Origin: Setoptus koraiensis | Lineage: Eukaryota; Arthropoda | NCBI GenBank assembly: GCA_048013815.1 | Contig: CM106586.1 | Location: 12,896,001-12,960,000 of the forward strand | Direction: 5' to 3' | Length of the DNA stretch: 64,000 nt | Shown here: positions 22,146-34,971 of the stretch, one piece after another | Layout: each line of letters opens with the position of its first letter | Position numbering within the stretch: the first letter of the stretch is position 1 | The notes under the pieces: generated by a model | What the model was told of the DNA's origin: nothing | What the model saw: the letters and a program-made list of their open reading frames with translations, nothing else | Database searches by the model: none | Made by a program: the position numbers and the translations under genes

Positions 22146-25100
22146 ATGGAGGACAGAAGGGTCGCAGATTATTTTGTTGTGGCTGGTGTTTCCCAGAACA
22201 CTCAGTTTAATACCGAGTCTAAACAGTTGGTTACGCCAATCCAACCAATAACTGATATTACTGTGATCTTCAAGAGTCTAGGTGAGAGTTGCCCGACAGG
22301 TTACAGCTGCATCGAAGTCACACCAAATGGACATATTGCTGATTTGAACAATGGAAACTATAGGAGTCCCGGCATTTTTATCTGCTACCGTCGAGGTAAC
22401 GACAAGGCACCGCTTGTGGATATTGGTGTTTATTACGACGGCAAGGAGCGTGTTCTACCCGATAGCGAGATAGTTCTTAGCACCCCATTTGGCCATTGTG
22501 CTAGTACAACGAACAGTTCCAAATGTGGAACATATTTAACTTACAGGAGAGCCAAGTCACAATGGCCTTTCAACCAATTGGTTGTTGTGGATATTTGTGT
22601 TATTCTCAATAACAAAAGCGAATATCCACCAAATGCATTTTTTGTTATCAGGAAAAATCTCAATAGAAGCATGTACGGAATGATAGGTTCGGAAGTATTC
22701 GTTTGTTATAAAAAATCATTGCATACACCACCTTCATTATGTTATAGACCTAGGATATTATCACGTTTCCCGTTGCAAGATTACACAAGATTCGCTCTAC
22801 CAGAAAGCGTTCCGTTATTTTGTTTACCTACGGGAGCAACGATTGAACTCTGGCCAATTGAAACAGCTCAACCGAAACCAGTATTCTCAACGTTTGTATT
22901 AACATCAGGACTAGCACAAAAAGTCTATGGTTCGGCCATATCCTTTTATGAGCGTTACGACGAATCACACTTAACAGATGATCAAAAATCACGACTGGGT
23001 CTAACCACTGAAAATGCCTCTAAATTTCGTACTTATGCAGTCAAATCAATATGCATATTATCTAGATGGCCCTTCTTTGAATGCTTCAAAGAATTCTTGT
23101 TGTTCTTGCATAAGATAGTTTTTCATCCGCCTAACACTTCAATTAAGAGTAGCAATCAGCAGCATAAAGAAGAGGAACTCATATCTATTACCAGCAGCAC
23201 TGTCCCGTCAAACGTAACACTAGAGCATTACATATCACACTTTTTATTAGACGTGCCATTTCCTACATCACAACGGCCTAAGGTGCTTGTTCAATTGATG
23301 CCAGCATCCGACGACAACGTATGCATCAGTCAACCTTTCGACAATCTACCATTACCTCTCACGGGGGCATCATTTGTTCAGTTATTAAGAAATTTGGGAA
23401 CAGAGAACTGTATGAATCTATTACTATTTGGCTTGAGCGAACAAAAAATATTGCTACATTCGTTGAGACCAGATGTGTTGACTGGAGTTGCTGAGGCGAT
23501 TACCGCAATGCTATTCCCATTTCACTGGCAATGCCCCTATGTGCCCTTATGTCCGCTTAGTTTATGCGGCGTGTTGCACGCTCCGTTACCGTTCATCGTT
23601 GGTATAGATTCAAGATGTTTTGATTCATTCAATGCTCCACATGATGTAGTTTGTGTTGATCTTGATACAACATCCATTTATTTGTCGGAACTAAAAAAAT
23701 GTCTCAATCTCAAGTTATTACCTAAGAGGGCTGCTCGTGTACTGAGGGCTTCACTAGATCGTATCTATCAAAAGTTGAACAGATTGCCTTACGGTTGCGG
23801 TCCAATCTTCAACGGCTCTCCCAACTCTAATAGATCACCAGTACAGGATAGTGGTCGCGTCAACGCTGAGAATAAACTAGAGCTAGAAATTAGGGAAGCA
23901 TTCATTAGATTCATGGCAACCATCCTGAAAGACTTCAGATCCTACCTGTTACCCATCACAAAGGCACCAACTATTGGAGCCACAGATCCTAGTTCCTTGT
24001 TCAATCTAGACGGCTTTCTCAGATCGAGAGACAGAAATTATACACAATTTTATCAACTTATTACTAAAACACAAATGTTCACTCATTATATTGAAGAAAG
24101 GAGTTTTGTTTCGGACAAAGATACAAGTTTAGCATTTTTCGATGATTGCGAAGAGAAACTAGCAGCAAATGATGATATTTTCTCTGATCGACCGATAAGA
24201 TTGTTCGAGACCGATGAATTGTTATCAAATGCCGACAGGTACATTTTTATACCAGCGCCAGAGCAATCCCCATCTGTAAATATTCAAGCTGTCCAGAATA
24301 ATCATCGCAGTACTCAGTTCGGACCACTAAATGTAGCCCTATATCACCGACATCCAACTTCTGACACTTTCCAACAACTAAATCAGGCAATGAATAATGG
24401 AAGCTTGTTCAGCAACCATGAGAGCTCTCAGTGTAATGCATCAGATATGGCCTCTTCACACACAAATTTGAATGATATCGTTGGTGGCGGAAACAGTTCC
24501 ATGTCAAGGAGAACCAAACAAGAAATCAAAACATCGAGAAGATTGGCCAAGAAGCATTCAGAATCTCCTATACTTTGGTCGAAGTATTTACTAAGTTGCT
24601 GTTACAGTTTATGGTTTTCCCATTTGCCCGGTTACATATCAAATGTCGTTAAAACTAACAACGATGTTATTTTGTCTACTAAATTAGTTTCCAATATATT
24701 GCGGCATGCCTATTCCATTTTATTGAGAATGCAAACTCTACATTTACAAGTTATAGACGAGATCTGTTACCGAATATTGATGCTCCTTTGTGGTCAATAT
24801 GGCCAACCTGCTCTAGCAGTCAGAGTATTATTCCAAATGAGAAAAAATGGCGCTATACCTAATGCTGTTACCTATGGCTACTACAACAAGGCTGTACTAG
24901 AAAGCGTTTGGCCAGAGGCTAGCAGCAAACCGACAACTATAATGTGGACTAAGATTAGGAACGTGATACGAGCCATAAGTCACTTCAGATATCAAGGAAG
25001 GCGTCGTATGAATCGTAGATGTCGTCACGCAATGCCCTTGATAGGAGAAGCCAAGTATAATAGGCCTTTGATCGACTTGAAGTCGGCTCAACCAGTACCA

Positions 25101-27764
25101 GATCAATCCTATCGTTCAACGACACTACCCGTCGACTCCTCCAGTGTATATGCTGAATTGGAGGGCAAGAGTAGCGCGATTCCAAATAGGGGTAGGCAAT
25201 CGTCTATGCATCATTCATTTTCCGTCCACAATCAAGATTCTGATAGATCGCAATCAATGAATTCCAATGAAACCCTCTCATCTTCCCAGAAACGTGCAAT
25301 CCACAAGTCTTTCAGTATGCATTTAAGAACGTCTTCCCAATCATCTCTTGGCGAGACTTCAAAAACGATTGAAAATGACACAAATGACGACGAGAATGAT
25401 GAAAATCACCTCAATAGTAATTTCAGAACAAATGAAACATTAATAGCTGCCAACAGAGAGTCTCATTGCGAGCGACAAGCTGTCAACCTGCGAGCAGTAC
25501 ATTACGTTATCATGGACAATAGTGATAAAAAGATATCACTGATAGAGTTAGTAGATGAGATAGATATTGTTGCTGGGATTTTATTTACCAGCGATACAAA
25601 GAGTCGCGCAAACATCTCCAAGAGAAAAAATACACACTGTCATAATACAACTACTATCCTAGATGAAGATCCCACTGGTGAGAATTCTAGTAACTTTGTC
25701 TCACGACCATTCAGACTACCTTCTGGCGGCATATCAAGTGTAGAAACCTCAACAATCGTGGATACAAAGCAATATTTAAGAAGTAAAAGTTTTGGGAATG
25801 ATACTCAGATAGTTCGAAAGATTGACACATGCACTAGTTACAACAATCCTTCTGAGGCTGTATCTATAGCTGGCGAAGAGATCTCAAACGAGGAGTACTG
25901 TCCCATTTTAGATTTTGTCGATAACACCAACAATGACGATTCTGAACTTACGAGCCTAAGAACACCAGCCAAGAATAGGGACCAGCAGCTTAATAGTTTA
26001 ACATCAACTCCAAATTTCAAATTCGCTTCCTTAATTAATCCAGATGTTCAGTGGGCAGCAAAGTGGACCCCATCGCAACATTCCAAAAGTGTTTATAAAG
26101 GCTTAAAGAGTGCTGCTAGTGGTTTCGTTTCATCTCTTCAAGAGTTCAAGACCTCATTTTCTACTCAAAACTCGAACTCTCCAGCTAAATTCCTCACCTA
26201 CGCAGCACAGACTAAATCTACAGCAACTAGAGAAATGTTATCTCAATGGGCAAACTATTTTACTGAATTATTGCCGCCCAAGGCTGGCCTTGATGAAGAC
26301 GAGACGTCTAGTGTTAGCTCGAGCGATAGAAGACGCACAAGTTTGGAAGATGATGATACGGATGGAGATTTTCTTCCAGCGAATACAGACAAGATATACG
26401 CACAACAACAATTATTTGATATTTTTGATCAATGTTATTCCGAAGATATTAATTTAGATTTTCCGTCTTATTCGACTAAGTGCAATCAAGATGATGTTGC
26501 TATAGAGATAGAAATGAGGACTTGTATCAGATGTGATACTTGTAAATCACTTCTCTTTGATGAGGAAATAATGGAACGCTGGTCGTCCAATGATTCCAAC
26601 TTGAGTATACAATGTGCCTATTGTTACGCACCTATAGTACCTCTGATGTCAATTCTTGTGAAAGATCACAGATTTAATTCAGCAAAGGAGGGTAAATTGG
26701 TTGATATTGAGAGCGAAAAATCAACGGATCAAGGTTCATCTTCCGAGTCAAACGGTGATGAGGGATATTCAGGTGATGTGCGACGACCAACCATTTTCGG
26801 CACCGCCTCTGGTCAACTTGATAAAAAAGATTCTAATGACGATCATAAGAAGTCATTCACGGTTCCATATTTGAGTCCACTGGTCCTCAGGAAAGAGGTA
26901 GAGAATGTTCTCGAAGGATCGGGAGATTGTTGCTTGGCCAGTAGTGATTTCGTCGACAATCATCCGATAATATTTTGGAACCTTGTTTGGTTTTTCACTC
27001 GATCAAAACTACCCTCACATTTGCCTAGCCTTTGTCTATATGCAAACACCCTACTAAAAGAACAAGAGGTAAATATAGACTTCTCAGTTTATGTATTTTT
27101 AGTCAGACTTTGGACTGATTTCTAATTAACGCTGACTTAATCATCCGCGATTATAAAACTTAGGTTCCTCACTCATCTAGCCGTACATCAGTTATTGTAC
27201 GCACGTTTTGGGATAATGAAAAGTTGCATGCTGGTATTGGTAGGCCTCTATACCAGTTGATAGGAAGAGATATTCCGACCCTTAATGTTCAAGCGATCTT
27301 GGCAGACTCTATAAACTTTTCTAAGCCATTATTGCAAAGGGTCATCAATTTGATAAAAGCAAACGATATCTTGGCGGCCACCATGGTTATCCTCAATGAA
27401 AGATTAAAGAGCACAACGAACCCATTTACGCCAGATAAGAACTATCATAACGTTCATAGAGAATTGTTATTTCTTATTCTCACAATCATCAGCAAAGAGA
27501 AGCTGTCCACAAGTAAGTCATTAATCAAACAAAGAAAGCAGGCACGATTGAATGATTTATCGCAGTGATATTGATCATTATTCTTTTCTTTTTCTTTTAT
27601 TTATCCCAACTGAAGTCTCCTTTGAACGGGCCTATAGAAGAGCGTATGATATATTGATATACAAGCAAGTGGCCCTCAATAGGTTCGACAAGCCGCCAAG
27701 CCAACGATCTCTATATTGTCGCCAATTTTTCAGGGATCTCGAACTAAGACCAAATCATGGATAG
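22146..27764 (+). CDS. Crag: DENN domain protein 4 / Crag, three exons
   Basis: Guanine-nucleotide exchange factor for Rab10 (Crag/DENND4), controlling polarised secretion of basement-membrane proteins. Exons 22146-27068, 27164-27512, 27616-27764; the joins keep frame and give 1806 residues. I start at the ATG at 22146 (MEDRRVADYFVVAG), the conserved DENND4 N-terminus; the frame is open upstream but without an ATG. Seen: a MABP domain (about 35-170, ITDITVIFKSLGESCPTGYSCIE), a uDENN-cDENN-dDENN block (about 190-700; HWQCPYVPLCPLSLCGVLHAPLPFIVGID), a PPR-like stretch near 865-925 (GQPALAVRVLFQMRKNGAIPNAVTYGYYNKAV), and Cys pairs RCDTCKSLLFDEEIM and QCAYCYAPIVP near 1460-1500. The tail SFERAYRRAYDIL and DKPPSQRSLYCRQFF matches the family end. 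The first exon is nearly 5 kb. Confidence 0.94.
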
Positions 27765-28121
27765 AGGAGAGAAATATCAAAAGTTCAAACAAAACGTACA
27801 ATAGAATAAGTCCTAAAATGTGCCTTCAATGATGGTGCAGGGTTTGAGTGGTGCACCTTCCCCGCATGCGCAGAATCGCCATTTCTGGTGTCAAAGAGCG
27901 GATGTTCTACGCGTTTCAGATTCGCGCTCTGTTGCTCGCAGGGGGAGGCGCGCTCCTTCTTCCCCTGTACCTAGCGTTGGTGCAAATCTGCAACAAACAC
28001 TACCTGTACCATCATTCACGTTTGCGACTGCAACAACAATCTTTTACAACTATCCTACGCCGACAATTTTAATTATTATTACTCTCAAAAAAAGGCAAAA
28101 ACCTCACTTGAGACTTTAAAT
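27765..28121. other. Short gap between Crag and MKK7
   Basis: Only 357 nt separate the Crag stop from the MKK7 ATG, so the Crag 3' UTR and MKK7 promoter/5' UTR share this space. No canonical AATAAA seen. Confidence 0.5.
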
Positions 28122-29458
28122 ATGATTGGCTATACGTTATCTTTCTTCCGTTCGACACCGAAAAAGCCAACAACTCCGACGACCCCCTCTCCAACAGCAG
28201 CCACGTCAGCCACATCGGCCAGTAAGCCATCTCAAAATATTGTAACACTACCATTGACACTGAATCATCATCATCACAGACAAACAACTCTGCAGCATCG
28301 CAACTCTGTAAATGTAAGACTAACTAATGACTTCAAAAAGAATGTCTTCATCACCGACCACGGCAAAGAACTTGTTGCCGACGAGGCGCCGCAAGATATC
28401 TTCAAATATCTGGACAATCTAGGCGTCGGGGCCAGCGGCCAAGTAGACAAAATGCAACATATTCCTACTGGTAAATTGTGTGCAGTCAAACAGATGAGAC
28501 GAAGCGGCAATGACGATGAAAACAAACGCATCTATAGGGATTTGGAAGTATTACGCAAATGTCGTCATGATAATATTGTTAAATGTGTAGGTTACTTTAT
28601 TTGTGATACTGAAGTTTGGATTTGTATGGAACTGATGACCACATGCTTTGACAAGCTTCTTAAGGAAACCAAAAAACCGCTACCAGAACACTTTCTCGGT
28701 GCCATTTCTTATTCAGTCGTTAAAGCTTTAAATTATTTGAAAGAAGAGCACGGAATTATCCATCGTGATGTCAAACCTTCAAACATAGTGATAAATGATG
28801 AAGGCGTGATAAAACTCTGTGACTTTGGCATCAGCGGTAGGCTTGTAGACTCAAAAGCCGAAACCAGAGCTGCCGGTTGTAATGTATACATGGCGGTAAG
28901 TGTCTCCACGAAGTGTTTTTCTTTTTTTTTTTTTTTTTCGTTTTGATCCAATCATACTCATATTGTTCACTAAACCTTTTCACCCTATCATCAGCCCGAA
29001 CGGATCGATCCAGCCACCTCCACCTATGATGTAAGATCAGACGTCTGGAGTCTTGGTATTTCCCTTGTTGAATTGGCGACAGGTATATCTCCGTATGCCA
29101 ATTGTGATTCGCTATGGGAAGTCATAACTAAAGTGATGGAAGAAGAACCACCACGTCTCCCTAAGAATATGAAATTCAGTGAAGAATGTAGGAATTTTGT
29201 TGATACATGTCTAACAAAAGATTACAGGAGAAGACCTAAATATAAACAATTGATTGTAAGTATTAGCCCTCGGTCATAAATTCCTTTTTAAACGATAGTC
29301 ATTCTACTGATTCGTATTCATCTACTATTTCGTTTTCATCTACTAATTCGTCTTCATTTATTATCTTTTTCTCTTCATTACTAATATCTTCGCAACAGGA
29401 GCATGAATTTGTATTAAAACACAAGGATACTATTGTTAAATTGACAGATCTGAACTGA
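28122..29458 (+). CDS. hep: MAP kinase kinase 7 / hemipterous, three exons
   Basis: Dual-specificity kinase that activates JNK. Exons 28122-28895, 28995-29255, 29399-29458; all phase 0, 364 residues. Seen: a Thr/Pro/Ser- and His-rich N-terminus, glycine loop GVGASGQV (101-108), AVKQM with Lys123, [10 protein letters not shown] (212-221), [21 protein letters not shown] (233-253) with the MKK7-type S-x-x-x-T activation sites Ser244 and Thr248, then APE-type [20 protein letters not shown] and RRRPKYKQL. The last exon encodes only [19 protein letters not shown]. The activation loop and NKRI/DLEVL region match MKK7 better than MKK4. The protein is shorter than Drosophila Hep at both ends; an upstream exon carrying docking sites cannot be excluded. 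Confidence 0.92.
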
Positions 29459-29531
29459 TCTTGTATTCTTTTTATGAAACGTTTGTAGTAGAACTGATTA
29501 AAACTAAAGCGCATGGTAAACTTCTATAAGA

Positions 29532-29537
29532 TTTATT
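29532..29537 (-). promoter_or_regulatory. Poly(A) signal of SPP
   Basis: AATAAA on the minus strand about 42 nt downstream of the SPP stop. Confidence 0.55.
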
Positions 29538-29563
29538 TATTGTATCTGGTGTGCTTATATTAG

Positions 29564-29569
29564 AATAAA
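29564..29569 (+). promoter_or_regulatory. Poly(A) signal of MKK7
   Basis: AATAAA about 105 nt after the MKK7 stop, within a few bases of the stop of the convergent SPP gene. Confidence 0.55.
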
Positions 29570-29578
29570 TAGTTATAG

Positions 29579-30826
29579 TTAGTCATCTTTATTTTTTGCA
29601 CTGGGTGTTGGGTGGTCTTTGTAATTGATTAATGACTTGAAATCACCTCTAATTAGAGCGAGCGTCATTGGCACAATAATACAACAAGGTACCAAATACA
29701 ACAGAGCTGGTTGTGCGTGCTTAAACCAAGTCATAATGCCAATAGTGATTCCTAAACCGAGAACGTAGGCTACAAAACATGACCAAAAGTAAACATTGTG
29801 TTTCCTTTTGAGACTGTGGTCAAATCTCAATAATAGGGCTATGAATATACCGGGTATAACAATGTCGCCAAGGCCCAGCATGGCAAAATGTTTGCCCCAG
29901 ATACCGTTAACCAAGAAATCTTGCGGGAAGACAAGTTTGATGGGTGCATCAAATGATTTTGCTACAGACACCATAACGTCTGTGCCAAAAACCCAGAAGA
30001 CATCGTAGATGAATAGTCCACCTAATAGAATGCATCCGGTAGTGACAGTGTTTAAATTCAACAATTCTATACCATTGAGCGAGAAAGCCAATCCAAATGC
30101 ATTATTCAATATCCAATGTTTAGTTGTGATATAAACTAAACCAAAAGTGGCAGCAATAGCGAACGCAATAGAATCGCCAATAGTGAATTTAAAATCTACA
30201 TATAGATTGTCATCTGGATGTAGTGCGCCATCATCTCCGCAAGGGGACGGATTTGAATCGGCGCGAGTTCCCTCCGGCGATGAGGTTTCGCTTCTGTCGT
30301 CATTATCATCATTGTTATCGTTTTTGTTACTATTAGTTGTGTCCTTGTTGCTGCTAGTGTTGGTGTTTCTTGAGGCAAACAATAATGTATATTGCATTGT
30401 GTTTATTCTGCTATTAACAGGGAAGATCCTTTTGATAAGTGGACTAATGAGACGATAAAGAGCAATGACGCCTAATACAAAAAAGTAGCCAGATAGTATT
30501 AGATTGACACAATCTGGTGATATTTTGATCAATATGTAGAATACTACTAAAGCGCAGCTAGCTATCAATGGAAATATAAGAGCGTCCTTAGTGGTCATTG
30601 TTTCTGCTTGCTCTCCCGTTTCCTCGCATTTGACATGAGTCTCTATTTGGTGCTTGACAGATTTGAATGAGCCAAACAATATTGGCAACAAAGCCATGAA
30701 CATAATACTTAGATAGGCGCATGCCATGCCTTCTGGGGTAGACTTGAATTTAACTTGGTCAGTCTGATTTGTTGTTGCCGAGGACAACGCTGGAATGTCT
30801 AATAGAGCCTCTTTAGTGTCGGCCAT
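29579..30826 (-). CDS. Spp: Signal peptide peptidase (SPP/HM13), intronless
   Basis: ER intramembrane aspartyl protease that cleaves signal-peptide remnants. Single exon, 415 residues from the ATG at 30826. Seen: multiple hydrophobic segments, the catalytic pair in LFIYDVFWVFGT (Asp275) and LGLGD (Asp321), 46 residues apart as in human SPP, and the QPALLYLVP motif (372-380). Topology and GLGD context separate it from presenilin. An Asn/Asp/Ser-rich insert at about 152-205 (SNKNDNNDDNDD) between the early membrane segments makes it about 40 residues longer than human SPP. There is no KKxx tail; it ends KNKDD. TTTATT at 29532-29537 is a minus-strand AATAAA about 42 nt after the stop, inside the MKK7 3' UTR. 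Confidence 0.94.
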   Translation of the reverse strand: MADTKEALLDIPALSSATTNQTDQVKFKSTPEGMACAYLSIMFMALLPILFGSFKSVKHQIETHVKCEETGEQAETMTTKDALIFPLIASCALVVFYILIKISPDCVNLILSGYFFVLGVIALYRLISPLIKRIFPVNSRINTMQYTLLFASRNTNTSSNKDTTNSNKNDNNDDNDDRSETSSPEGTRADSNPSPCGDDGALHPDDNLYVDFKFTIGDSIAFAIAATFGLVYITTKHWILNNAFGLAFSLNGIELLNLNTVTTGCILLGGLFIYDVFWVFGTDVMVSVAKSFDAPIKLVFPQDFLVNGIWGKHFAMLGLGDIVIPGIFIALLLRFDHSLKRKHNVYFWSCFVAYVLGLGITIGIMTWFKHAQPALLYLVPCCIIVPMTLALIRGDFKSLINYKDHPTPSAKNKDD

Positions 30827-32082
30827 TTTGTTGCACTTGCTGCTGGCGCTGTAGGATCTAGATCAGCTGAATAATAGCCGAGGCAATAATGATAATAAAT
30901 AAAATATCAATTAACAGATAAATTATTTACAATAATGGTATTGTCAATAGTAATGTTATACGATGAGACGATGATGATATGTTGATGGGACAAATAAATA
31001 AATGTTTAGTTTCATTGGCTATCGATTGAAATTGGAAGATGATGGAATAAGCGAGAAGTGTAAACTATGACAGCAGACAGACAGATGTTACCTTATTGTT
31101 TGTGAACTGTTTCCGAAACGTATACACCGGTTTAGGAGAAAATCCGCCAGGGCGGCGCTGCAATTGCCAGTGTTGATTGTGCTGCTGATGCGGTGCAATG
31201 TAACAGCACTGTAACAGTTGGCACAACAGGAATTCAATTGAACACGTCGAATTAGTGCAACATAGCGATAGGATGTAGTTTTAGCGCGCCATTCGAACTA
31301 ACAAATTGCGACAGGTGAAATGAGGTGACACAGCTAGTAGAAGTTTTAACCCGGACTAACATTACGCAAGCCGGTTGTTTTACAATTGTCAGCGACCGCT
31401 ACCAAAGGGGGCCTCCCAACTGGCCGGCCCAACTGGCCGGCCAATCGCGACGGTAGACACAGGCATGATGGGTATTCCGGGAGCCGTCTGTCGGAATCGC
31501 CCGGGAACGCACACCCAGGAAACGATGGCAAACAATGGCGAATAAACAGATCAATTGTAGCAGTTGTCGCGGCCAGACTAACAGCAGGCAAGCGGTTGTA
31601 TCCAATAACAAACAGTGCGACAGTGCCGACTGATGTTACATGATTTTGCGACAAATTCGCGACCACACACAGGTGACGGGCCGTCAGACAGGTGAGTGAG
31701 CACCAATATTACGGTGACAGTTTCATGGTGGCTCGTAATGGTGGCTCGTAATAGTGGCTCGTAATAGTGGCGCTTCGGTGTTAGTCTGTCACGCTGATGC
31801 AACTGCTAATACTCGTCGTAATGCAACTCGTTGTCAGTCGCATTGTCATTACAATGCACAATTGCGTAACTGTCAGTGCTGATCATCGGTGTGCTTGCTC
31901 TGCCATTCTAGCACTCTTCCTCTGTACATACACTTACAATTGCAGGTGTAAATTTATTATTATTATTATCGTAACGTATTTTATACATTGATTGCGTCAT
32001 CACATTACATTAGATAAATGAGCAGTTAGCGCAACAAAATGACTACACGGTCTCAACAACACGGTGGGCGGCCAAACGATCG
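30827..32082. other. Intergenic: SPP upstream to lipase 3' end
   Basis: No gene recognised. 31346-31666 has small overlapping frames on both strands without motifs. CTGGCCGGCC occurs twice in a row near 31421-31442, the first sign of the GGCC-rich texture that dominates after 40 kb. A 13-bp tandem repeat is listed separately. Confidence 0.45.
31726..31771. repeat. 13-bp tandem repeat, about 3.5 copies
   Basis: TGGTGGCTCGTAA repeated with one substitution (TAGTGGCTCGTAA) in the later copies. Confidence 0.85.
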
Positions 32083-34971
32083 TCACGATCTTGCAGAGCC
32101 TCCGTTAAATGGCGGCAAACCATATTTGGCCTGCTTATAGAATGGGGTGCCCACCAGAGAATTTGTCTTGCTATCGCTGATGCTGCTGGCATGGCGGCTG
32201 GGCTGTCTGTGTAGTTTATCATTGTGCCAACAAGATTTCTTTTTACTGATAACAAACAGTTCGCCTCTAACAGCGGAATTCTTATAGAAGCACAATATAA
32301 CGCTGTACTTTTCGATCACTCTATGCCAGTGGAGCCATGCAAATGAAAAAAACAAAAACAAAACAAAAACACATTGTAATATAATTGTTATCAGCGGAAC
32401 AGGAAAAACAAAACAAAGTTGTTCACTTGTTGACTATTCACTACTCACTTGGCGTCCGTGTGACTCAGGTAGGTGACTTTCATTGATCGAATCAAATTGT
32501 GATAAGACTTCAGTGAGATTCTGGCATTCTTTATCTTGGTGGGTCTGCCGTGATCAACAAGTAACGCCATGGGATGGTCCATCGACATATCGAAGGAGGC
32601 CTTTAGAACGTGACCACTTCTCGCTTTGAATCTAATCACCAACGGCGATTGATCTGGCCTAGATGAAAATTTAGCTGGGTCTGAGTCGGGCCAATAATCT
32701 AACTCAACATGATAATTGGGGGCTGATAGATTGGACAAATGGTATTGATTGCGACAATAGTATTCGACAATAGTATTAGCCAATCTCAAATCAGCACTAA
32801 CAAATCTCGCTCGACATCTCGCTTTACACTCACCACAAAGGGCGCCAGGTACGCCTGCAACCAAGTAAAGACTCTTCAGTCGTTCCACACCCTCAACAGG
32901 CTCACTTTCGTGCAATATCCTTCGGCACTGTTCTTCGGGATATCTGTTACACTTTGAGCATTGTCTATAGAACACACGGTAGATATTGATTATAACACTT
33001 GTTCAAATATTTTGTCAAGAAAATTATTTCTCTTCTCATGCTCACCCCAGAAGGTAGTCGTTGTAACTGTTGCACGGGTAACCCACCAGTTCACACTCGT
33101 GCTCTTTTTCGTCTGTGAATTCCTCAAGTGTTGAAATAAACAACATGATGGCCCTGCCGTGATCACAAGCTGTCATTAAAGGATAACGGAAATATTATTG
33201 GTAATTGAGGAATAGCGAAATATATACTTGTTCGTATGGTGACAACGGTTGAACACTCACTTTGACTTTTCATTGTTAGTGCACTCTCTGATACACATTG
33301 CGGCTGGTTGTTACCTAATCATGATGAATTTAAACGACGATTATTATACATATTTATAATGGTGGCAGTTGTTAGATAGTTAGTGATGCTACTGCTATTC
33401 ACCTCCGTTAGGATAAAAATCTATGTGACCCCGTTTCTCGGTTTGACCAAAGAAGCCAGCGTTTGTGTGAATTACTTGAACTATTTCGGCATCGGTCTTT
33501 CGCACGCCCTTTGCATCGTGAATCAGGGGCAAGGCTGGATCGAACGCGGTCAGTCTTCGCGGCTTCGAGCCATCTTTTAAGACTATTTGCCTGCTTGCAA
33601 ACGCTACGACATGAGCGCCCAAACTGTAGCCCATCATGTGCAGATGTTCGTATCTTAGACCCTTGTGCTGGTGCAAATCCACCAAAAACTGGCCCAATAT
33701 TTCACCGAACACCTTTGTGGAACGAGCCGATGTTTTGTACATCCAAAACTGACCATAAGGCGACCAGTCGATGAAAATGGCCACATCAAACAATTTCAGT
33801 ACTTGGCGTCTCAACAGCACCATGTTTTCCGATTCTGCACTGTTCCAGAAGCCATGCGAAACAGCTGCCACCTTGCCGGTAAAATCTATTTTGCAATTGA
33901 CTATTTCATCAATAGATGGCTCGGCTAAAAATTTCACATTCTCCTTATCTTTGCCATACACAATCAATTTGACGTTGTTTAAATTATATTCCACCTCTTC
34001 GTCTTCCATATCGAAAAATTTCTTTTTTCTAGGCTCCAGATTTTTCTCGTCAATGTCATGCTCGATACTGTCAATTGTGTGGCCATTCTGTTTGCGTTTA
34101 TCATTGCCACTCTCTTCTTCTTCTTTGTCTTGTTCTTCGAATATGCTCTCCATGGAATCCGTTCTCTCAATATGAAACCTATTATTGTCACTGGCACTAT
34201 TGGTGCCAGCATCGGCTCGTTCAGCACCGTCGACCGGCTCATCTTCGTCCTCGTCACCCCAATTGTCGTCGTCGTCGGCATCGTCTTCGTCCTCTTCGTC
34301 GTCCGATTCCTCATAATCGGGACCATGTTCGTCATTTTCGTCGCCATCGTTGTCCGGTCCAGTCGTTCTCGTTGCCTTCGACACTGGCTCTGACAATATT
34401 TTGGCCACGATTCTTTTTCTGTCCTCCTCGGTGGCCAAAGATCGTTCCTTGACCGGACTGATAACATCGAGCGACAATTGACCATTCTCCGCTTCGTTTG
34501 TGATGTCGACAGTGTGAGTGCCGCCATTCAACTCTTTGAGAGCATCCAAATCATTTCTCCAATCGAAAGATTCAACATCAATATGTTTTACGTGATTCTT
34601 CAAACTTTTCAACGCTCGCTCTTTCCACGAATCAGACTTGCTCAAGATTAATTTTTGCTGTAACTTGAATATATCTGTGCCGAAGCTTTCATCATCGTCG
34701 TCGTCCAGATCTTCCCTCTGGTCCTCATCCTCTACATGCTGCTCGCTATACAACCAGCCGTCGTCGCTCGTTTCGGATACAATTGTCCGACAGGTACCTA
34801 ACGGTTTTTAATTGGCCAATAGCGCACACAATGTTGAGAGTTATTAGTTAGGCAAATCATTGTTATATGTGTGTTAATTACATTTATCGTGCGGCATTGC
34901 AGCGGAATTGTCTGAATTGACTCACAAGCAATCGACAAGAATGTCACCAACACTAACAGGCCTGTATGCAT
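32083..34971 (-). CDS. Secreted lipase of the pancreatic-lipase family with acidic insert, six exons
   Basis: Probable secreted triglyceride lipase or phospholipase. Exons on the minus strand: 34971-34926, 34797-33403, 33314-33261, 33169-33046, 32964-32449, 32320-32083; all GT-AG, frame kept, 790 residues. Exon 1 encodes a signal peptide (MHTGLLVLVTFLSIA). Residues about 35-285 are an unusual Asp/Glu-rich region (clusters near 39-54 and 163-212). The alpha/beta-hydrolase domain follows: HGFWNSAESENM, VDWSPYGQF-like FIDWSPYGQF, catalytic Ser407 in GYSLGAH, Asp435 in AFDPALP, HIDFYPNGG, and His502 in CDHGRAIMLF. GYPCNSYNDYLLGQCSKC is the Cys pattern of the family. The C-terminal part (SAPNYHVELDYWP, KVIEKYSVILCFYK) looks like a PLAT domain. 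The last exon is inferred from splicing: an in-frame TGA lies inside the GTGAGT donor at 32443-32448, so the shorter form is an alternative. Confidence 0.88.
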
